Shown here: in pieces, positions 1-6,912 of the stretch
Layout: every line of letters begins with the position of its first letter
Position numbering within the stretch: the stretch's first letter is position 1
Assembly (NCBI GenBank): GCA_038230955.1
Contig: JBBRMG010000007.1
Location: 1 to 46,077, forward strand
DNA: 46,077 nucleotides
Source: JBBRMG01 sp038230955
Lineage (GTDB): Bacteria; Patescibacteriota; Doudnabacteria; UBA920
Direction of reading: 5' to 3'
Made by a program: the position numbers and the translations under genes
The notes under the pieces: model-generated
The model's database searches: none
Told to the model about the DNA's origin: nothing
Seen by the model: the letters and a program-made list of their open reading frames with translations, nothing else

Positions 1-141
1 AGTGTTGCTTACTTGATATGACCATATGCCAAGGTTAGATGGTGTAACTTTTGTTGAAGCAAACACTTGTCTTACAACTAATGTAAACCCGAAGATTGCT
101 ATAAACGTAACAAGTGCGGCTTTTGATACCCATTTGTTCAT
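1..141 (-). CDS. N-terminus of a secreted or membrane protein (partial)
   Basis: The first 47 codons of a gene that runs off the left edge. The translated start MNKWVSKAALVTFIAIFGF is followed by a Leu/Val-rich stretch and VFASTKV, which looks like a Sec signal peptide with possible cleavage after the Ala of VFAS. The family cannot be identified from this stub. The start is supported by a well-formed promoter just upstream (TTGACA at 177-182, TATATT at 154-159), whose -10 ends 12 nt before the ATG. It is divergent from the pilin gene at 275. Seen: signal-like N-terminus and promoter. Inferred: export. Confidence 0.7.
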   Translation of the reverse strand, partial: MNKWVSKAALVTFIAIFGFTLVVRQVFASTKVTPSNLGIWSYQVSNT

Positions 142-153
142 AAAAGTTCGCTA

Positions 154-182
154 AATATACTACTTCCAAGGTCATTTGTCAA
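154..182 (-). promoter_or_regulatory. Promoter of the partial leftmost gene
   Basis: On the minus strand TTGACA (177-182), a 17-nt spacer and TATATT (154-159). The start codon at 141 follows 12 nt after the -10, so the transcript would have only about 5 nt of leader. Confidence 0.6.
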
Positions 183-206
183 TTCACACTAGAGGATTCG
201 ATTTCT

Positions 207-230
207 CCTCATTGCGATGTCAAAATGAGG
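207..230. repeat. Inverted repeat in the divergent promoter region
   Basis: CCTCATT (207-213) and AATGAGG (224-230) form a perfect 7-bp inverted repeat with a 10-nt loop. It lies between the divergent promoters of the leftmost gene and the pilin gene, so it could be an operator or a transcript hairpin. Function not known. Confidence 0.35.
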
Positions 231-239
231 CTCAACCGA

Positions 240-268
240 TTGACAAGCAGATATCAACGATCAACAAT
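240..268 (+). promoter_or_regulatory. Promoter of the pilin gene
   Basis: TTGACA (240-245), a 17-nt spacer and AACAAT (263-268). The ATG at 275 starts 6 nt after the -10, predicting a leaderless mRNA. This is the main argument for taking the start at 275 and not at 176. Confidence 0.5.
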
Positions 269-274
269 AAAGAT

Positions 275-826
275 ATGTCATTTGCTAGCCAGCATAGATC
301 CAAAATCCATCATCTAAAATCCGCATTCACTCTCATCGAACTCCTCGTAGTTATCTCGATAATTGCAATCTTGATCGCTGTTGCAACCGTCTCATATACG
401 AATGCCCAAGAAAAAGGTCGGGACAACAAACGGAAAAGTGATCTCAAAGCTATTCAAACCACTCTCGAAATATACTTTCAGCAAAACGGCAAATACCCTG
501 AAAGCAGACTAGATTCTGCAGGTCATGGAGGACGTCCCGCATGCTCTGCCATAACTGATGGCTTTAAGTGGGGGGATATTTTTACCTGTAATTCAAACAC
601 TTATATGAGTCCTCTGCCTAAAGATCCCGCGATAAAGGACAGTAACTCCCCCGCCAAAGATTATTACTATGCTAGACCTTCAACAGGTACTTACATCTTG
701 AGTGCCTCTTTGGAAAACATTAACGACAAAGATAATAAGAATAATATACAAACCACAACGACCTGCACACCTGATGGTTTCGCGTCTAACCCGCAGGGTA
801 GAAATTACTGCGTCATCAATCCTTAA
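275..826 (+). CDS. Type IV pilin / pseudopilin-like protein
   Basis: 183-residue prepilin. A short basic leader (MSFASQHRSKIHHLKSA) is followed by the class III motif FTLIELLVVISIIAILIAVA, the N-methylation site and hydrophobic helix of type IV pilins; the mature Glu5 is present. The residue before the cleavage site is Ala, not the usual Gly. The helix continues into an amphipathic stretch (NAQEKGRDNKRKSDLKAIQTT) typical of GspG/PilA-like subunits, then a small C-terminal domain with four Cys (in CSAITDG, IFTC, TTCTPDG, NYC) that could form two disulfides. It should be assembled into a surface pilus after processing by a prepilin peptidase not in this window. I moved the start from 176 to 275 because of the promoter at 240-268 and because the upstream residues do not resemble a leader. 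Its TAA overlaps the TAA of the convergent gene within TTAA. Confidence 0.9.
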   Translation: MSFASQHRSKIHHLKSAFTLIELLVVISIIAILIAVATVSYTNAQEKGRDNKRKSDLKAIQTTLEIYFQQNGKYPESRLDSAGHGGRPACSAITDGFKWGDIFTCNSNTYMSPLPKDPAIKDSNSPAKDYYYARPSTGTYILSASLENINDKDNKNNIQTTTTCTPDGFASNPQGRNYCVINP

Positions 827-1095
827 CTCATCAAAACTAAAAATCCTGCCGCTATTCCAATTGTAGCTATCATCAAATACTCCATAACAAGCTTGCGGTG
901 AATATCACCCTTTAAATAGTGATAAGCGAATCCCCAAACTAGGTAGAAAATAATAAGTAGCACCAACACAAAAAACTGCTTAGTTGTGTCATATCGAGAA
1001 AAAAATACACCAAAAGCACCCACGACAAGTCCTGCGTACAAAAATACATGTCCTACAATATCAAACTTACTAAACTTATTTATCGTGTCTCTCAT
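823..1095 (-). CDS. Small three-helix membrane protein
   Basis: A 90-residue hydrophobic protein with three predicted transmembrane helices (around FDIVGHVFLYAGLVVGAFGV, FFVLVLLIIFYLVWGFAYH and YLMIATIGIAAGFLVLM) and short charged connecting loops. No family recognised. The start chosen is MRDTINKF at 1095, because its ATG overlaps the TGA of the upstream CAP-domain gene (ATGA, 4-nt overlap). That suggests translational coupling and a joint role at the membrane. The longer frame starting at 1122 would lie inside the upstream gene. Confidence 0.75.
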   Translation of the reverse strand: MRDTINKFSKFDIVGHVFLYAGLVVGAFGVFFSRYDTTKQFFVLVLLIIFYLVWGFAYHYLKGDIHRKLVMEYLMIATIGIAAGFLVLMS

Positions 1096-2132
1096 AGAAT
1101 CGCTCCCGAGACAGCATACCAAATGACCAAAAGCACAAAAGCTAAAATTCCTAAATGAGCCAAGACGCCACTTCTTAATTTGAGCTTTTCCTCTCGGGCT
1201 ACGAATATAATCTCAACAACGAAGAGTAAAAATACAAAGCCAACTAAGCCAAATGAGATTGCTTTACTCACCGAAAATTGCTTACCTCCTAAGACTGCCG
1301 CGCTCGTCGGGTTGGTATTACCAGCTCCCTGAGTTATAGCAACGCCACCAGCTGCCACAGCAGGGTTTGGTAAGGGTGAAATAGATGGTTCTGGACTGGG
1401 GGAAGGAGAAGCAACAATAAGCGTACTCGGCGACGCATTAGAATGGCTAACAAAACTCTTGGGCGCTATGCTTGGGGAAGATTTTACAACGGATGCAGGG
1501 CTTGGCGTAGGTAGGGCTTGGGCCAAAGCAGAACTATTTTGAACCCCTCCCGCTCCCGATCCAAATTCCTGAACAACCAAAATTCCCTCTGTTCCAGTTA
1601 AATTACCCGAAACAACTGCCACTCCAATTTCTTTAAAATTTTTATCAAGCAAATTACTTTTATGAGAAGGTGAATTCATCCAGGCAGTAACAACACTGCT
1701 GGCGTCATTAAAATCCCGAGCTAAGTTTTCACCTGCGTAAATATACTTATATCCAGCGGCAGTTATGAAACTCCACGGAGTTTTGCCGCTCGGTGAATTA
1801 TGCGCCCAGTAGTTTTCTGAAAACATATTACTAGCTTTGGCAGAAGCTGCATTCGCCAAAAAGGAATTGAAAGTTAAAACTGGCAAACCATTCTCTGCCC
1901 GCCTCTGGTTTGTTAAAGAAATTATTTGATCTGCAGAAAAAGTTATTGTTCCTAAAATTTGGGGTGCTTTAAGCTTAATTACATAAAACCCTGCTGTTGC
2001 TGCAACAAAAATCTGCAGATACAAAAACAGTGCAAAAACCGACAAGCCATGAGCATGATGCTGTTCCCCGTCTGCGTGAACATGTGGCAATACGTGATAG
2101 TGAAGTCTACTGATCTTCTGTTTAATTCCCAC
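1092..2132 (-). CDS. CAP-domain (SCP/PR1-like) membrane-anchored protein
   Basis: A 346-residue protein. Residues 1-30 are a His-rich cytoplasmic tail, 31-55 a transmembrane segment, and about 68-190 a CAP/SCP domain (PF00188 type): it opens with ADQIISLTNQRRAENG and keeps the hallmark blocks SENYWAHNSPSG, AGENLARDF, VTAWMNSPSHKSNLLD and IGVAVV. In the family the two His of YWAH and SPSH plus acidic residues line the cavity. A Ser/Pro-rich linker (about 200-280) leads to two C-terminal transmembrane helices. Bacterial CAP proteins are extracellular and of diverse, mostly unproven function. The start is GTG at 2132; a promoter (TTGATT 2165-2170, TAAACT 2141-2146) ends 8 nt before it, so the mRNA is probably leaderless. 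Coupled to the downstream membrane protein by ATGA. Confidence 0.9.
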   Translation of the reverse strand: MGIKQKISRLHYHVLPHVHADGEQHHAHGLSVFALFLYLQIFVAATAGFYVIKLKAPQILGTITFSADQIISLTNQRRAENGLPVLTFNSFLANAASAKASNMFSENYWAHNSPSGKTPWSFITAAGYKYIYAGENLARDFNDASSVVTAWMNSPSHKSNLLDKNFKEIGVAVVSGNLTGTEGILVVQEFGSGAGGVQNSSALAQALPTPSPASVVKSSPSIAPKSFVSHSNASPSTLIVASPSPSPEPSISPLPNPAVAAGGVAITQGAGNTNPTSAAVLGGKQFSVSKAISFGLVGFVFLLFVVEIIFVAREEKLKLRSGVLAHLGILAFVLLVIWYAVSGAIL

Positions 2133-2140
2133 TACAACTA

Positions 2141-2170
2141 AGTTTACACACTTCTCAATTTGCTAATCAA
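2141..2170 (-). promoter_or_regulatory. Promoter of the CAP-domain gene (leaderless type)
   Basis: TTGATT (2165-2170), an 18-nt spacer and TAAACT (2141-2146) on the minus strand. The GTG start at 2132 lies 8 nt beyond the -10. Confidence 0.5.
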
Positions 2171-2191
2171 ACTGCAACTTAAATCCCAATA

Positions 2192-2220
2192 AAAAAGCCC
2201 CACTCTTGGGCAGGGCTATT
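2192..2220 (-). terminator. Intrinsic terminator after the 199-residue GNGA-repeat gene
   Basis: On the minus strand AGCCC and GGGCT pair around a 12-14 nt loop, followed directly by a run of T. It lies about 30 nt after the stop codon at 2247. The A-rich 5' side could make it bidirectional. Confidence 0.75.
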
Positions 2221-2246
2221 TTTATTTGATATAACACTTTTTTATA

Positions 2247-2846
2247 TCAAAGTGTGTTAGAAGGTGCTGTTACAGTAACATTTGCTGAGGAACTTGCGTC
2301 TCCAGTTGTTATTGCGGCTCCACTACCAGTATTTTTATTAGTTTTATTTTTACCAGTTTTGGCCTTCAATTTTGCGTTAACACCTACTGATGTATTGTTG
2401 GCTTGACCAACAGTTTGTACAGTTGTGCTTGTGTTCTTGACTTTGTTTTTTGTACCTGAACCATTACCACTTATGTCTACATCTAGACCAGTTTGGCAGA
2501 TGCAGCAGCTCGGAACAGTTGCGTCATTGGTTGAACCAGAAATATTAACAATCAACGCTGCAGTTGCGCTGCCAGTATCGATAGTCACATCTCCACCAGT
2601 GTTTTTACTCGCAGTATTACCACCTGTTTTGGCACTTATATCTGCATTCACATCTATTGTGGTGTCATTGACCTGAGAAATAGTGTTTGTACATGTACTT
2701 GTGACTGTTACCTTGTTCTTTGAATTTGCACCGTTGCCAGTAATATCTACCGTACCGGAACTTTCTGCAAAAATTGCTGGTGCCATCACACTGGCAACAA
2801 CAAGAGCCGAGGCTAGTCCTGTTCCAACTTTATAAATTGCTTTCAC
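2247..2846 (-). CDS. Secreted GNGA-repeat protein, small paralog
   Basis: 199 residues: signal peptide (MKAIYKVGTGLASALVV... ending APAIFAES), then two copies of an Asn/Thr/Gly-rich unit starting GNGANSKNK and GNGSGTKNK about 90 residues apart. Each unit runs GNGA-x-S/T-x-N, a Gln-x-Asn site (SQVNDT, GQANNT), TGG/KN-x-x-x-KNTGG/S, then a TGD/S-A segment. A Cys cluster (SCCICQTG) separates the units. The pattern suggests a beta-solenoid-like extracellular protein, but no named family was recognised; the Gln/Asn spacing is only loosely reminiscent of curlin repeats. The start is the GTG at 2846: GGGAGG lies 8 nt upstream, whereas the earlier in-frame GTG at 2855 overlaps that ribosome site. The leader is about 125 nt. 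Third of three tandem paralogs. Confidence 0.8.
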   Translation of the reverse strand: MKAIYKVGTGLASALVVASVMAPAIFAESSGTVDITGNGANSKNKVTVTSTCTNTISQVNDTTIDVNADISAKTGGNTASKNTGGDVTIDTGSATAALIVNISGSTNDATVPSCCICQTGLDVDISGNGSGTKNKVKNTSTTVQTVGQANNTSVGVNAKLKAKTGKNKTNKNTGSGAAITTGDASSSANVTVTAPSNTL

Positions 2847-2976
2847 TATAATCACCTCCCTTCATCGTTATTTGACTATAAATATTACAACTTAGAAAAT
2901 ATACAACACTGGGTGCCAGAAGATGGGCAGAATTCATAATAAGCTGAAGAATTATTTGTCCTAATTCTGAATTATT

Positions 2977-3005
2977 AAATTAGAATATCAGCAAAGATTA
3001 GTCAA
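2977..3005 (-). promoter_or_regulatory. Promoter of the small GNGA-repeat gene
   Basis: TTGACT (3000-3005), a 17-nt spacer and TAATTT (2977-2982). It would give a leader of about 125 nt ending in a strong GGGAGG ribosome site at 2855-2860. Confidence 0.4.
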
Positions 3006-3050
3006 CTGGGTCAAAAAGTAGCAAAAAATAACAGAATGAATCGAAAAAAT

Positions 3051-5249
3051 CTATTTTTGAGTCTGAATTGCAGCAAGTCGCCTTTTAAGAAGAAATGTGC
3101 CAAGTGCTAGCGGAACCATAATCATCATGATCTGAAGTGGTACCGGCAATCCGCTTTTCCCAAAGTCGGTTGTTCTGTAAGTTTTAATAACTTCAGTTTG
3201 ATTCGCCCCATTGTCACTGCTACCAATGTTCTGAGTTGAAACACCAGCTACCAATGATTGCGCGCTCTTAGAAATCCTATTGGCAAGCGTTTGACCTCCA
3301 ACTTCAACAGTCGCTCCTCCATTTGTTGAGGCTGAAGAATTAGAGCTACTTGAGCTTGAACTTGCATTTGAATTTGATCCTCCGCCATTGTCGTGGGCCT
3401 GTTTACTCTGCCCTGCTGGTATAAAGTTCCCAAGCCAAGAACCGAAGACGTTGACCAAAGTCATTACAACTTTTCTACCGTTAAAGTTACTATTTATGAA
3501 GTTAACAACATTGGTAATTACATTTGCGTTCCCCGTCTTGATTTTAGTGTCTCCTCCGGTATTCTTACTTGCGTCATTCTTGCCTGTGTTGGCAGTCACA
3601 TTTATATTGTTTGTTATCGTTCCGTTGTTAGTCTGAGTCGTATTATTAGTGTTATTAGTTGTAGAAGCTGCTGTGTTTGTCGAGTCTGCACCGTTTCCAG
3701 TGTTTACAGACTGTAGTTGCCCATTGGTGTCAACAAAGTAGAACGAGCCATCACTTGTATAGTAATAAGTTCCTGGCGCAGCTCCAGCGATCTGACCTTT
3801 CCATTTTCCAGAAGGATCATTAATAAATACCATATAAACTGGCGCACAGCTTCCATTGGAAACATTTACATTGGCAACATTAACAACATTTGTTTCCATC
3901 TTTACATTTCCTGTTTCAACTATATTGTTTCCGCCAGTATTGAAGTTTGTCTCATTTCCGCCAGTCGTTCCAGCAGTATTTACGTTATTGTTCACAACCG
4001 CTTTATTATCTTGAGTCGTATTGTTGGTATTGTTTGTAGTTGTATTTGTCGAATTTGCAGAATCTGCACCGTTTCCAGTGTTTGCAGCGCTCGCACTTGT
4101 TCCGCAAGCACAGCTAGAACATGGTGAACCAGATGCAGAGGAGGCGCTTGCTGGCTGAACAATGTCTCCGACCAAATTGCCAAATATGTTAACAGTATTT
4201 AAAACCCCATCCACGACCGTGTTCAGTGAATTGACAACATTGGCAACCACATTCGCGTCTCCCGAACTAATACTTGTGTCACCTACATTTTTAGAAGCTG
4301 TGTTGTGGCCACTGTCTGCCAGAACATCAATGTTATTTACAATGTTGCCGAGATTGTCGACTGTTGTGTTTGTAGTGCTATTGCTAGTCACATTTGCACT
4401 ATTGGTCGACTCAGCCCCGTTACCCTTGTTTTGAGCACTAGATCCTGCACCAGTTGCACAATTAACACAATTTGCCAATGGTTCACCTAACACTATGTCA
4501 CCGTTTTGGTTACCATTTACATCAAATTGGTAAATGCCCAAGGCCGTCGTGTTTGCATTAGTGATTACAGTAGCAACTGTATTTGCGTCACCAGTCATAA
4601 TATCCGTAGTGCCAACGTTTTTAGAAGAATCGTTGTGTCCACTGTCCGACTCAAAATTAGCAGTGTTGCCAACATCCGCCGTGTTCTTTACTGCCACTCC
4701 CGTTGTGTAGTTATTTGAAACTGTTGCTCCATTATTTGAGCCAGCGCCATTACCTGAATTAGCGCTTGAACCTGATCCTCCACCTGCACATGCACCACAA
4801 TTTGACGTGTTAACTTGATTTGAATTTACGTTATTTGCAATCGTTCCATTGGTGTTTGCATCACCTGTCCCAACACTTGTGTCCCCTACATTTCCACCAG
4901 CTTGCGTGTTCGGATTAACGCCAGCTCCAGTGTCAGTACTTTGTGATGAAGTAGGTGTGGGCTCAGGGCTAGGAGAATTATGAGGTCGATGGGGTCTTGG
5001 GGATGCCTCTGGCGCACCAGACGCTTCAGGAGCAGGTGAAGCTTCAGGTGCTGGACTTGCTTCCGGAGCTTTTGACGCTTCAGGAGCAGGTGAACTTTGA
5101 GATTGTTGCTGAGCCTGCACTTGGTCTACGGTTTTTGCGTCTTCAGGCACCTTCTGCGCATCGACTGCATACACTGCAACAATATTGGTGTTAACCAAAA
5201 GCAATAGGCTTAAAAAAGTTACCTGTAATATTTTTTGTATTTTCTTCAT
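3051..5249 (-). CDS. Large GNGA-repeat surface protein with C-terminal anchor
   Basis: 732 residues. Signal peptide 1-28; a Pro/Glu/Ala/Ser linker with tandem PEAS units (about 54-90); then Asn/Thr-rich repeats with GNGA cores at 166, 276, 392 and 518, plus a partial unit near 118. Each unit carries the SGHN/TGKN...KNVGDT/KNTGGDT and TGDAN motifs. Cys clusters (NCGACAGG, NCVNCATG, CSSCACG) precede units. An insert near 468-510, rich in Tyr/Phe, breaks the last-but-one unit. The C-terminus has a Ser-rich stretch, a possible proline-containing anchor helix (LPVPLQIMMIMVPLALGTFL) and a basic tail, so the protein is probably membrane- or wall-anchored with the repeats outside. ATG at 5249 has AGGAGG 12 nt upstream. 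It lies between two paralogs. Probable structural surface or fibre protein (inference). Confidence 0.8.
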   Translation of the reverse strand: MKKIQKILQVTFLSLLLLVNTNIVAVYAVDAQKVPEDAKTVDQVQAQQQSQSSPAPEASKAPEASPAPEASPAPEASGAPEASPRPHRPHNSPSPEPTPTSSQSTDTGAGVNPNTQAGGNVGDTSVGTGDANTNGTIANNVNSNQVNTSNCGACAGGGSGSSANSGNGAGSNNGATVSNNYTTGVAVKNTADVGNTANFESDSGHNDSSKNVGTTDIMTGDANTVATVITNANTTALGIYQFDVNGNQNGDIVLGEPLANCVNCATGAGSSAQNKGNGAESTNSANVTSNSTTNTTVDNLGNIVNNIDVLADSGHNTASKNVGDTSISSGDANVVANVVNSLNTVVDGVLNTVNIFGNLVGDIVQPASASSASGSPCSSCACGTSASAANTGNGADSANSTNTTTNNTNNTTQDNKAVVNNNVNTAGTTGGNETNFNTGGNNIVETGNVKMETNVVNVANVNVSNGSCAPVYMVFINDPSGKWKGQIAGAAPGTYYYTSDGSFYFVDTNGQLQSVNTGNGADSTNTAASTTNNTNNTTQTNNGTITNNINVTANTGKNDASKNTGGDTKIKTGNANVITNVVNFINSNFNGRKVVMTLVNVFGSWLGNFIPAGQSKQAHDNGGGSNSNASSSSSSSNSSASTNGGATVEVGGQTLANRISKSAQSLVAGVSTQNIGSSDNGANQTEVIKTYRTTDFGKSGLPVPLQIMMIMVPLALGTFLLKRRLAAIQTQK
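4980..5090 (-). repeat. PEAS tandem repeat in the large GNGA protein
   Basis: Tandem codons for APEASPAPEAS-type units (residues about 54-90), a probable stiff wall-spanning or stalk linker. Such short tandem DNA could change copy number between strains. Confidence 0.7.
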
Positions 5250-5261
5250 TTTTTTCTTGTG

Positions 5262-5368
5262 CCTCCTAACAAATGTCTAATATTTATTCTCTATTCCCTT
5301 CATTCTTGGAGGAGCTTATCCTCTTTTTGGTTCCTGGTGGATTCAAAAAGTAATAAACCCTCCAAGAA
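5262..5368 (-). promoter_or_regulatory. Structured leader of the large GNGA gene with Shine-Dalgarno
   Basis: A 10-bp perfect inverted repeat, TTCTTGGAGG (minus strand 5368-5359) with CCTCCAAGAA (5312-5303), encloses an inner stem CTTTTTG/CAAAAAG. No T-run follows, so it is not a simple terminator. The ribosome site AGGAGG is at 5262-5267. The 3' arm contains CCTCC and could pair with GGAGG of either the 5' arm or the ribosome site, so alternative folds are possible (inference). Confidence 0.5.
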
Positions 5369-5384
5369 ATCTAGGAATCTGCGA

Positions 5385-6641
5385 TTAGCTAAACATAGCC
5401 AAAAGCATTAACAACAACGATGAGTTGCTAGAAGAACTCATTGTTGGGAAGGAAATTTCCCCTCCAACAACATTCTTGTTAGCTGTATTATCTACAGTTA
5501 CGTCTGAGCTAGCATCGCCAGTAGTGACACTTGGGTCACCATTGTGATTTGTGTTTGATTTAACATCGTTATTACCGCTATTAAGATCAACTTTTACTCC
5601 AGCACAGTCGCCATTAGATTTGTTCCAACTTAAGATACCCCATTCGCTATTTCCACAAGAGAAAGTGTTGTCTTGAGCGATAGCTTCCATGGAATCAAGA
5701 TTTACAACAGCATCATTGCTGCTGTCTGCACCGTTTCCGGCTACCTTAACCATGAGATCACTAACACATCCACATCCTTCTATGTTTGCAGCGTTGAAGT
5801 TTGCAAGAGTAGAAACATTCACCTTAGCAGTAGCGTCACCAGTTTCAACTGATGTGTTACCACCTGTGTTCTTCTTAGCATCGTTATCTCCAGTGTTGGA
5901 TTTAACATCAACATTGTTTGAGATATTTGCCAAGTTGTCTTGATCAATATCTTTGTTTGTGTTGAGTGTTACTGCAGCACCATTGTCGCTGCCAGCTCCA
6001 TTACCAGAAATCAAAACGGAAAGTGAACCTCCTCCGTTTGCTCCAGGAGTTACAGCAGCCCAGTTAGCGTTTGCATTATTAGAAACTTTAACCGTTGCGT
6101 CTGAAGCACCTGTTTTAATTGAAACGTCCCCACCGGTGTTTTTGTTTGCTTCATTATCACCCGTGTTGGAATTGTTCTTGACGTAATTGTCAATGTTTGC
6201 AGTGTTGTCTTGATTCAGATTAACTTTGTTATCTGTCTTAACAGTTGCATCATTGTTAGAATCAGCGCCGTTTCCAGCGATTTTTACATCAATGTTTTTT
6301 GGACAACATCCTTGAACGTTTGCTACGTTTTGGTTAGCTGTATTGTTAACCGTCACGTTTGAGCTTGAATCACCAGTCTTTATAGAAGTGTCTCCTCCTG
6401 TATTCTTCTTAGCATCATTGCCACCAGTATTACTCTTAACGTCAACATTATTGTGAATGTTAGCGTCATTTGTTTGATTTACTGTGGTGGTCGTGTTCTG
6501 GGTGACATTGCTAGTACTAGAACTATCAGCGCCGTTCCCTGAAACTTCAACCGTTGTTGCTAATAATGGAGTTGCAAGTGAAGATACAACTAATGCTGCT
6601 GATGAAACAGCCGTTGCTATTTTAATTGTGAGTTTAGTCAT
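5385..6641 (-). CDS. Secreted GNGA-repeat protein, regular four-unit paralog
   Basis: 418 residues: signal peptide (about 1-29, ending PLLATT), then four units with GNG cores at residues 35, 123, 213 and 302, so a period of 88-90. A unit reads GNGADS-x-N, about 15 residues, a Q-D/T-N site, a NNVDVKSNTGDNDAKKNTGG block, TSIKTGDA and a Val/Asn-rich strand; units 1-2 and 3-4 are joined by Cys-containing links (QGCCPKN, EGCGCVS). The last unit is degenerate and carries two more Cys. The C-terminus is Ser-rich with a short hydrophobic end (SSLLLMLLAMFS). The ATG at 6641 has AGGAGGTG at 6653-6660; the longer frame to 6758 runs into the leader hairpin and was rejected. First gene of the three-gene cluster, with its own promoter and long leader. 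Function unknown; probably an abundant surface protein. Confidence 0.82.
   Translation of the reverse strand: MTKLTIKIATAVSSAALVVSSLATPLLATTVEVSGNGADSSSTSNVTQNTTTTVNQTNDANIHNNVDVKSNTGGNDAKKNTGGDTSIKTGDSSSNVTVNNTANQNVANVQGCCPKNIDVKIAGNGADSNNDATVKTDNKVNLNQDNTANIDNYVKNNSNTGDNEANKNTGGDVSIKTGASDATVKVSNNANANWAAVTPGANGGGSLSVLISGNGAGSDNGAAVTLNTNKDIDQDNLANISNNVDVKSNTGDNDAKKNTGGNTSVETGDATAKVNVSTLANFNAANIEGCGCVSDLMVKVAGNGADSSNDAVVNLDSMEAIAQDNTFSCGNSEWGILSWNKSNGDCAGVKVDLNSGNNDVKSNTNHNGDPSVTTGDASSDVTVDNTANKNVVGGEISFPTMSSSSNSSLLLMLLAMFS
5469..6545 (-). repeat. Four GNGA units, period about 89 residues
   Basis: Protein-level tandem repeat inside the 418-residue paralog. Conserved columns are GNGA, Q-x-N, NNV, SNTG-x-N, KNTGG and TGDA. 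Cys pairs lie at unit junctions. The same columns recur in the two neighbouring genes. Confidence 0.8.
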
Positions 6642-6744
6642 TTTGTTTGTTTCACCTCCTCTCAATTTTAAATTTCCGCTTTTTGTCTTTTTTGTGCTCA
6701 AACAGAGCAAGTCTGCTCGGCTAGTCCTGCTTTTGCAGAACAAA

Positions 6745-6794
6745 AAACGGAGGTTCATCTCTTAGATAACTTTCTAAGAAACAAACCTCCGTTT
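6745..6794 (-). terminator. Terminator-like hairpin inside the leader of the four-unit GNGA gene
   Basis: A perfect 11-bp arm pair AAACGGAGGTT/AACCTCCGTTT with a nested CTTAGA/TCTAAG stem, followed on the minus strand by TTTTTTG. It may terminate the upstream gene (stop at 6913). However, a promoter at 6872-6901 lies between that stop and the hairpin, so the hairpin would sit within the roughly 220-nt leader of the GNGA gene and could act as an attenuator. Its 3' arm (ACCTCC) is also complementary to the ribosome site GGAGGT at 6653-6660. Confidence 0.7.
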
Positions 6795-6871
6795 GCGGTC
6801 GGTTTTATTAAATTTAAATACCTATCAAGCAAAAAGCAACTAAACTTTGCCTGCTGTTTGAATTTGACAAA

Positions 6872-6901
6872 AGTCTAACAGACAAATTTTCACTTTGTCA
6901 A
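6872..6901 (-). promoter_or_regulatory. Promoter of the four-unit GNGA gene
   Basis: TTGACA (6896-6901), an 18-nt spacer and TAGACT (6872-6877). The predicted transcript starts near 6865 and has a leader of about 220 nt containing the hairpin at 6745-6794. Confidence 0.5.
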
Positions 6902-6912
6902 TCAAGCAAATT

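Noticed and set aside
176..274. N-terminal extension of the pilin frame (start at 176)
   Set aside because: The extra 33 residues do not look like a prepilin leader, and the promoter at 240-268 predicts a start at 275.
3388..4718. Long plus-strand frames opposite the large GNGA gene
   Set aside because: They are shadows of repetitive Asn/Thr codons on the minus strand; no start signals or recognisable products.
2247..6641. CRISPR-like array
   Set aside because: Repeats are at the protein level with variable codons and lengths; no short identical DNA repeats with unique spacers.
6642..6758. N-terminal extension of the four-unit GNGA frame
   Set aside because: It runs into the leader hairpin. 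The real ATG at 6641 has AGGAGGTG upstream and begins a clean signal peptide.
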